From contig JAODMS010000012.1 of NCBI GenBank assembly GCA_025464925.1, positions 1 through 7,421 of the forward strand: a DNA stretch of 7,421 nt. The letters run 5' to 3'. The DNA is from Arthrobacter sp. Its GTDB lineage: Bacteria > Actinomycetota > Actinomycetes > Actinomycetales > Micrococcaceae. Below the pieces are notes generated by a model. That model worked only from the letters and a program-made list of their open reading frames with translations. It had not been told where the DNA came from and searched no databases. Positions 5,678-7,421 of the stretch are shown here, in pieces. Both the position numbers and the translations under genes were made by a program. Within the stretch, counting starts at the first letter, position 1; the number at the start of each line of letters is the position of its first letter.

Positions 5678-5714
5678 AAGCCCCGCTGCACCCCCCAATA
5701 GCAGCGGGGCTTTT
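5678..5714 (+). terminator. Intrinsic terminator without an upstream plus-strand gene
   Basis: AAGCCCCGCTGC (5678-5689) pairs perfectly with GCAGCGGGGCTT (5701-5712) around an 11-base loop, and the right arm runs into TTTT (5711-5714). This is the best intrinsic terminator in the window. On the plus strand no gene precedes it. It may end an unannotated small RNA, act as a leader attenuator for the secreted protein gene, or insulate that gene from upstream transcription. Confidence 0.8.
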
Positions 5715-5817
5715 CGCTGCCCTGGAAGAATCCGCATGGTTTAGCCCATCGAGTGTGTAATCTTCGCTTATCTGCGAATTATTGCGGACGGTCCCGGACC
5801 GACGATGCTGGTCAACA

Positions 5818-7113
5818 ATGGGGGTTGCGGTGTCCGCACAGGCAAGATTTCCGGAAGGTATTTCCCTGCTGGGCGTCCTGCTGACGGCGGCGCTGATGCT
5901 GCCGGGAGCACCGGCCGCGCAGGCGGCGGGCAGCGCCGACGGTGCCGGCAGGGTCCCGGGCGTGGTCACCGCGCCGACACCCGTTCCACCGGCACCCGGC
6001 ATGGCGGTAACAATTTTACCGACGAGGTTCCTCGATACCCGGACCTCGTCGGGGGACGTCGGACCGGGCGGCTCGGTGACCTTCCAGGTGGCGGGGCTGA
6101 ACGGGGTACCGGCTAATGCGTCGGCGGTGGTCATGAACATCACCGTGACGGGGCCGTCGCCGGCGGGGTCGACGTCGTTTGGCTATATCACCGCCCACGC
6201 CTCCGGCACGGCCAAGCCGAACGCCTCGAACGTGAACTATGCGGAGGGACAAACGGTGCCGAACCTGGCGGTCGTTCCCCTGGGCGCCGACGGGAAGGCC
6301 ACGTTGTCCAATACCTCGGCCTTTGGGTCGGTGAATCTGGTGGCCGACGTCTCGGCGTACTACCAGGGCGGAGAGCCGGCTTCGCCCGGGGCCTTCAAGC
6401 CCCTGGCGCCGTCGCGGTTCCTCGACACGCGCGGGTCGGCCAGGGTGGGACCGGGAGGTTCCGTGTCCTTCCAGGTCGCTGGCGTGGGAGCCGTCCCCGG
6501 GGCGGCGACGGCGGTCGTGATGAATGTGACGGCCACTGAACCGTCCTCGTTTGGATATGTCACAGCGCATCCGTCGGGCGCCGTAAAGCCGAACGCCTCG
6601 AACCTGAATTATGCGGCAGGGCAGACGGTGCCGAATCTTGTCGTGGTGCCGCTGGGTCCGGACTTGAAGGTGACGTTGTCCAACACCTCATCCGGGTCGG
6701 TGCAGCTGGTTGCGGACGTCTCGGGATACTTCATCGGGACGGCGACGACTCCGGGTGGGTTCGGGAAACTGGCTCCGACGCGGTTCCTTGATACGCGCAC
6801 ATCCTCGGGCCCGGTTGCCGGCGGCGGAACCGTGTCCTTTCCGGTGGCCGGGCTGCACGGGGTTCCCGCGCAAGTAGCGGGCGTCTGGGCGAACATCACG
6901 GCCACGGAAACCCGGTCGGACGGATTCCTGACCGGCTTCGCCTCGGGCGCGCTGAAGCCCGGAACGCCCAACGTGATCTACGGATGGACGCGCACGACCG
7001 TCCCGAACCTGGCGTATCTTCCGGTGGGAGCCGACGGGAAAATCTCCATCGCGAACACTTCCAGCGGTTCCGCCCAGATCATCGCCGATGTCTCCGGCTA
7101 CGTCCTGAAATAG
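5818..7113 (+). CDS. Secreted protein of three RFLDTR-type repeats, function unknown
   Basis: A 431-residue exported protein. The signal peptide has a hydrophobic core ISLLGVLLTAALML (15-28) and a probable cleavage after AQA near residue 36. A Pro/Ala linker follows, then three repeats of about 110 residues (66-183, 196-305, 318-430). Each runs from (P)[TS]RFLDTR (68-75, 198-205, 320-327) through VAG..GVP/AVP, an N-I/V-T strand, KPNASN-NY (133-141, 257-265; KPGTPNVIY at 380-388), TVPNL (146-150, 270-274, 394-398) and DVS[AG]Y (177-181, 300-304, 424-428). Such beta-rich repeats are frequent in actinobacterial surface and secreted proteins, with no established activity. No catalytic domain, LPXTG motif or C-terminal membrane anchor is present, so it is likely released or held non-covalently. 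The start is uncertain: ATG 5818 lacks a Shine-Dalgarno sequence, and an in-frame TTG at 5782 and GTG at 5830 are alternatives. Confidence 0.8.
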   Translation: MGVAVSAQARFPEGISLLGVLLTAALMLPGAPAAQAAGSADGAGRVPGVVTAPTPVPPAPGMAVTILPTRFLDTRTSSGDVGPGGSVTFQVAGLNGVPANASAVVMNITVTGPSPAGSTSFGYITAHASGTAKPNASNVNYAEGQTVPNLAVVPLGADGKATLSNTSAFGSVNLVADVSAYYQGGEPASPGAFKPLAPSRFLDTRGSARVGPGGSVSFQVAGVGAVPGAATAVVMNVTATEPSSFGYVTAHPSGAVKPNASNLNYAAGQTVPNLVVVPLGPDLKVTLSNTSSGSVQLVADVSGYFIGTATTPGGFGKLAPTRFLDTRTSSGPVAGGGTVSFPVAGLHGVPAQVAGVWANITATETRSDGFLTGFASGALKPGTPNVIYGWTRTTVPNLAYLPVGADGKISIANTSSGSAQIIADVSGYVLK

Positions 7114-7154
7114 CTCCGTCATCCGTCATTGCGGCGGACTGGGGGCGTGCGGTC

Positions 7155-7421
7155 TCAGCGCGGCGCGTGGAGTCCGTTGAAGGCCATGGTGATGACGTCG
7201 TCGGCCAGCTTCTCCGGGGACAGCGAGCCGCCGGGCTTGTACCACTCGACGATGGAGTTGATGGTGCCGAAGAGCAGGCGGGTGACGGTGCGGGGATCGA
7301 TGTCCTGGCGGAGCGACCCTTCGTCGCGGGCGGCGGAAATCAGGGCCGCCACCTTGTGGTCGAAGGTGCGCCGGCGTTCCATCGCGTTCCGCTCAATCTC
7401 CGTGTTGCCGCGCAGGCGCAG
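7155..7421 (-). CDS. TetR/AcrR-family regulator, C-terminal part (cut by window edge)
   Basis: The last 88 codons are visible; the frame stays open to the window end, so the N-terminal helix-turn-helix lies outside. The visible helices, especially AARDEGSLRQDIDPRTVTRLLFG, NSIVEWYKPGG and LSPEKLADDVITMAFNGL, are typical of the ligand-binding C-terminal domain of TetR regulators of the FadR/KstR2 kind, many of which sense acyl-CoA compounds. Such a ligand would suit PaaR, and a PaaR-like operator lies near the other end of the window. However, the gene is 6.5 kb away and unlinked by operon, so the match is only a possibility. It converges on the secreted protein gene with a 41-bp gap in which no strong terminator is seen. 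An internal ATG at 7382 is not the true start. Confidence 0.82.
   Translation of the reverse strand: MRLRGNTEIERNAMERRRTFDHKVAALISAARDEGSLRQDIDPRTVTRLLFGTINSIVEWYKPGGSLSPEKLADDVITMAFNGLHAPR

Larger units (their letters stand above)
5479..5817. other. Non-coding region between HTH operators and the repeat-protein gene
   Basis: No convincing gene is seen in these 339 bases. The only plus-strand open frame (5461-5664) starts inside operator copy 2, lacks a ribosome binding site and has an unstructured Pro/Arg-rich product. The region holds an AT patch ATTAATATTT (5514-5523) followed by a G6 run, the palindrome at 5611-5628, the intrinsic terminator at 5678-5714, and a 13-bp palindrome CGGTCC-C-GGACCG at 5789-5801 just before the next gene. 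It probably contains the promoter of the secreted protein gene, but no hexamer pair stands out. Confidence 0.6.

Overview
The window is about 7.4 kb of GC-rich DNA with actinobacterial character. Most codons end in G or C, long antisense open frames occur as a by-product, and terminators are GC-rich stems without long T tracts. The gene content (phenylacetate paaI/paaZ, an EspR-like helix-turn-helix protein, an MAB_1171c/DUF6545-type membrane protein, RFLDTR-repeat secreted protein) fits an Arthrobacter-like member of the Micrococcaceae. That genus assignment is inferred from gene content and was not tested by any search.

Region 1 (1-2781) is a phenylacetate catabolism unit. paaI (minus) and paaZ (plus) are divergent and share a 148-bp intergenic region. 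This region carries a good match to the actinobacterial PaaR operator (572-593). PaaZ is a full-length fusion of aldehyde dehydrogenase and MaoC-type hydratase with all expected catalytic residues. A strong stem-loop closes paaZ. The ring-CoA ligase and epoxidase genes are not in the window. At the far left edge is a short 21-bp tandem repeat.

Region 2 (2782-3335) holds a single VOC-fold protein with a very good ribosome binding site. Its 3' end overlaps tail-to-tail with the next, oppositely oriented gene. Its probable terminator hairpin lies inside that neighbour.

Region 3 (3253-5478, minus strand) is a three-gene cassette: an EspR-like XRE DNA-binding protein, an ImmA/IrrE zinc metallopeptidase, and a seven-helix-like membrane protein with a cytoplasmic tail. 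The last two overlap by ATGA. Upstream of the first gene lie two identical 16-bp perfect palindromes set head-to-head, so that together they form a 19-bp inverted repeat. The cassette looks like a regulator, protease and membrane-partner signalling module with its own operators. It is the most interesting part of the window.

Region 4 (5479-5817) has no convincing gene. It holds a second, different palindrome and a textbook intrinsic terminator that has no coding region in front of it on the plus strand.

Region 5 (5818-7421) holds a secreted protein made almost entirely of three roughly 110-residue RFLDTR...DVSGY repeats, followed by the 3' part of a convergent TetR-family regulator cut off by the window edge.
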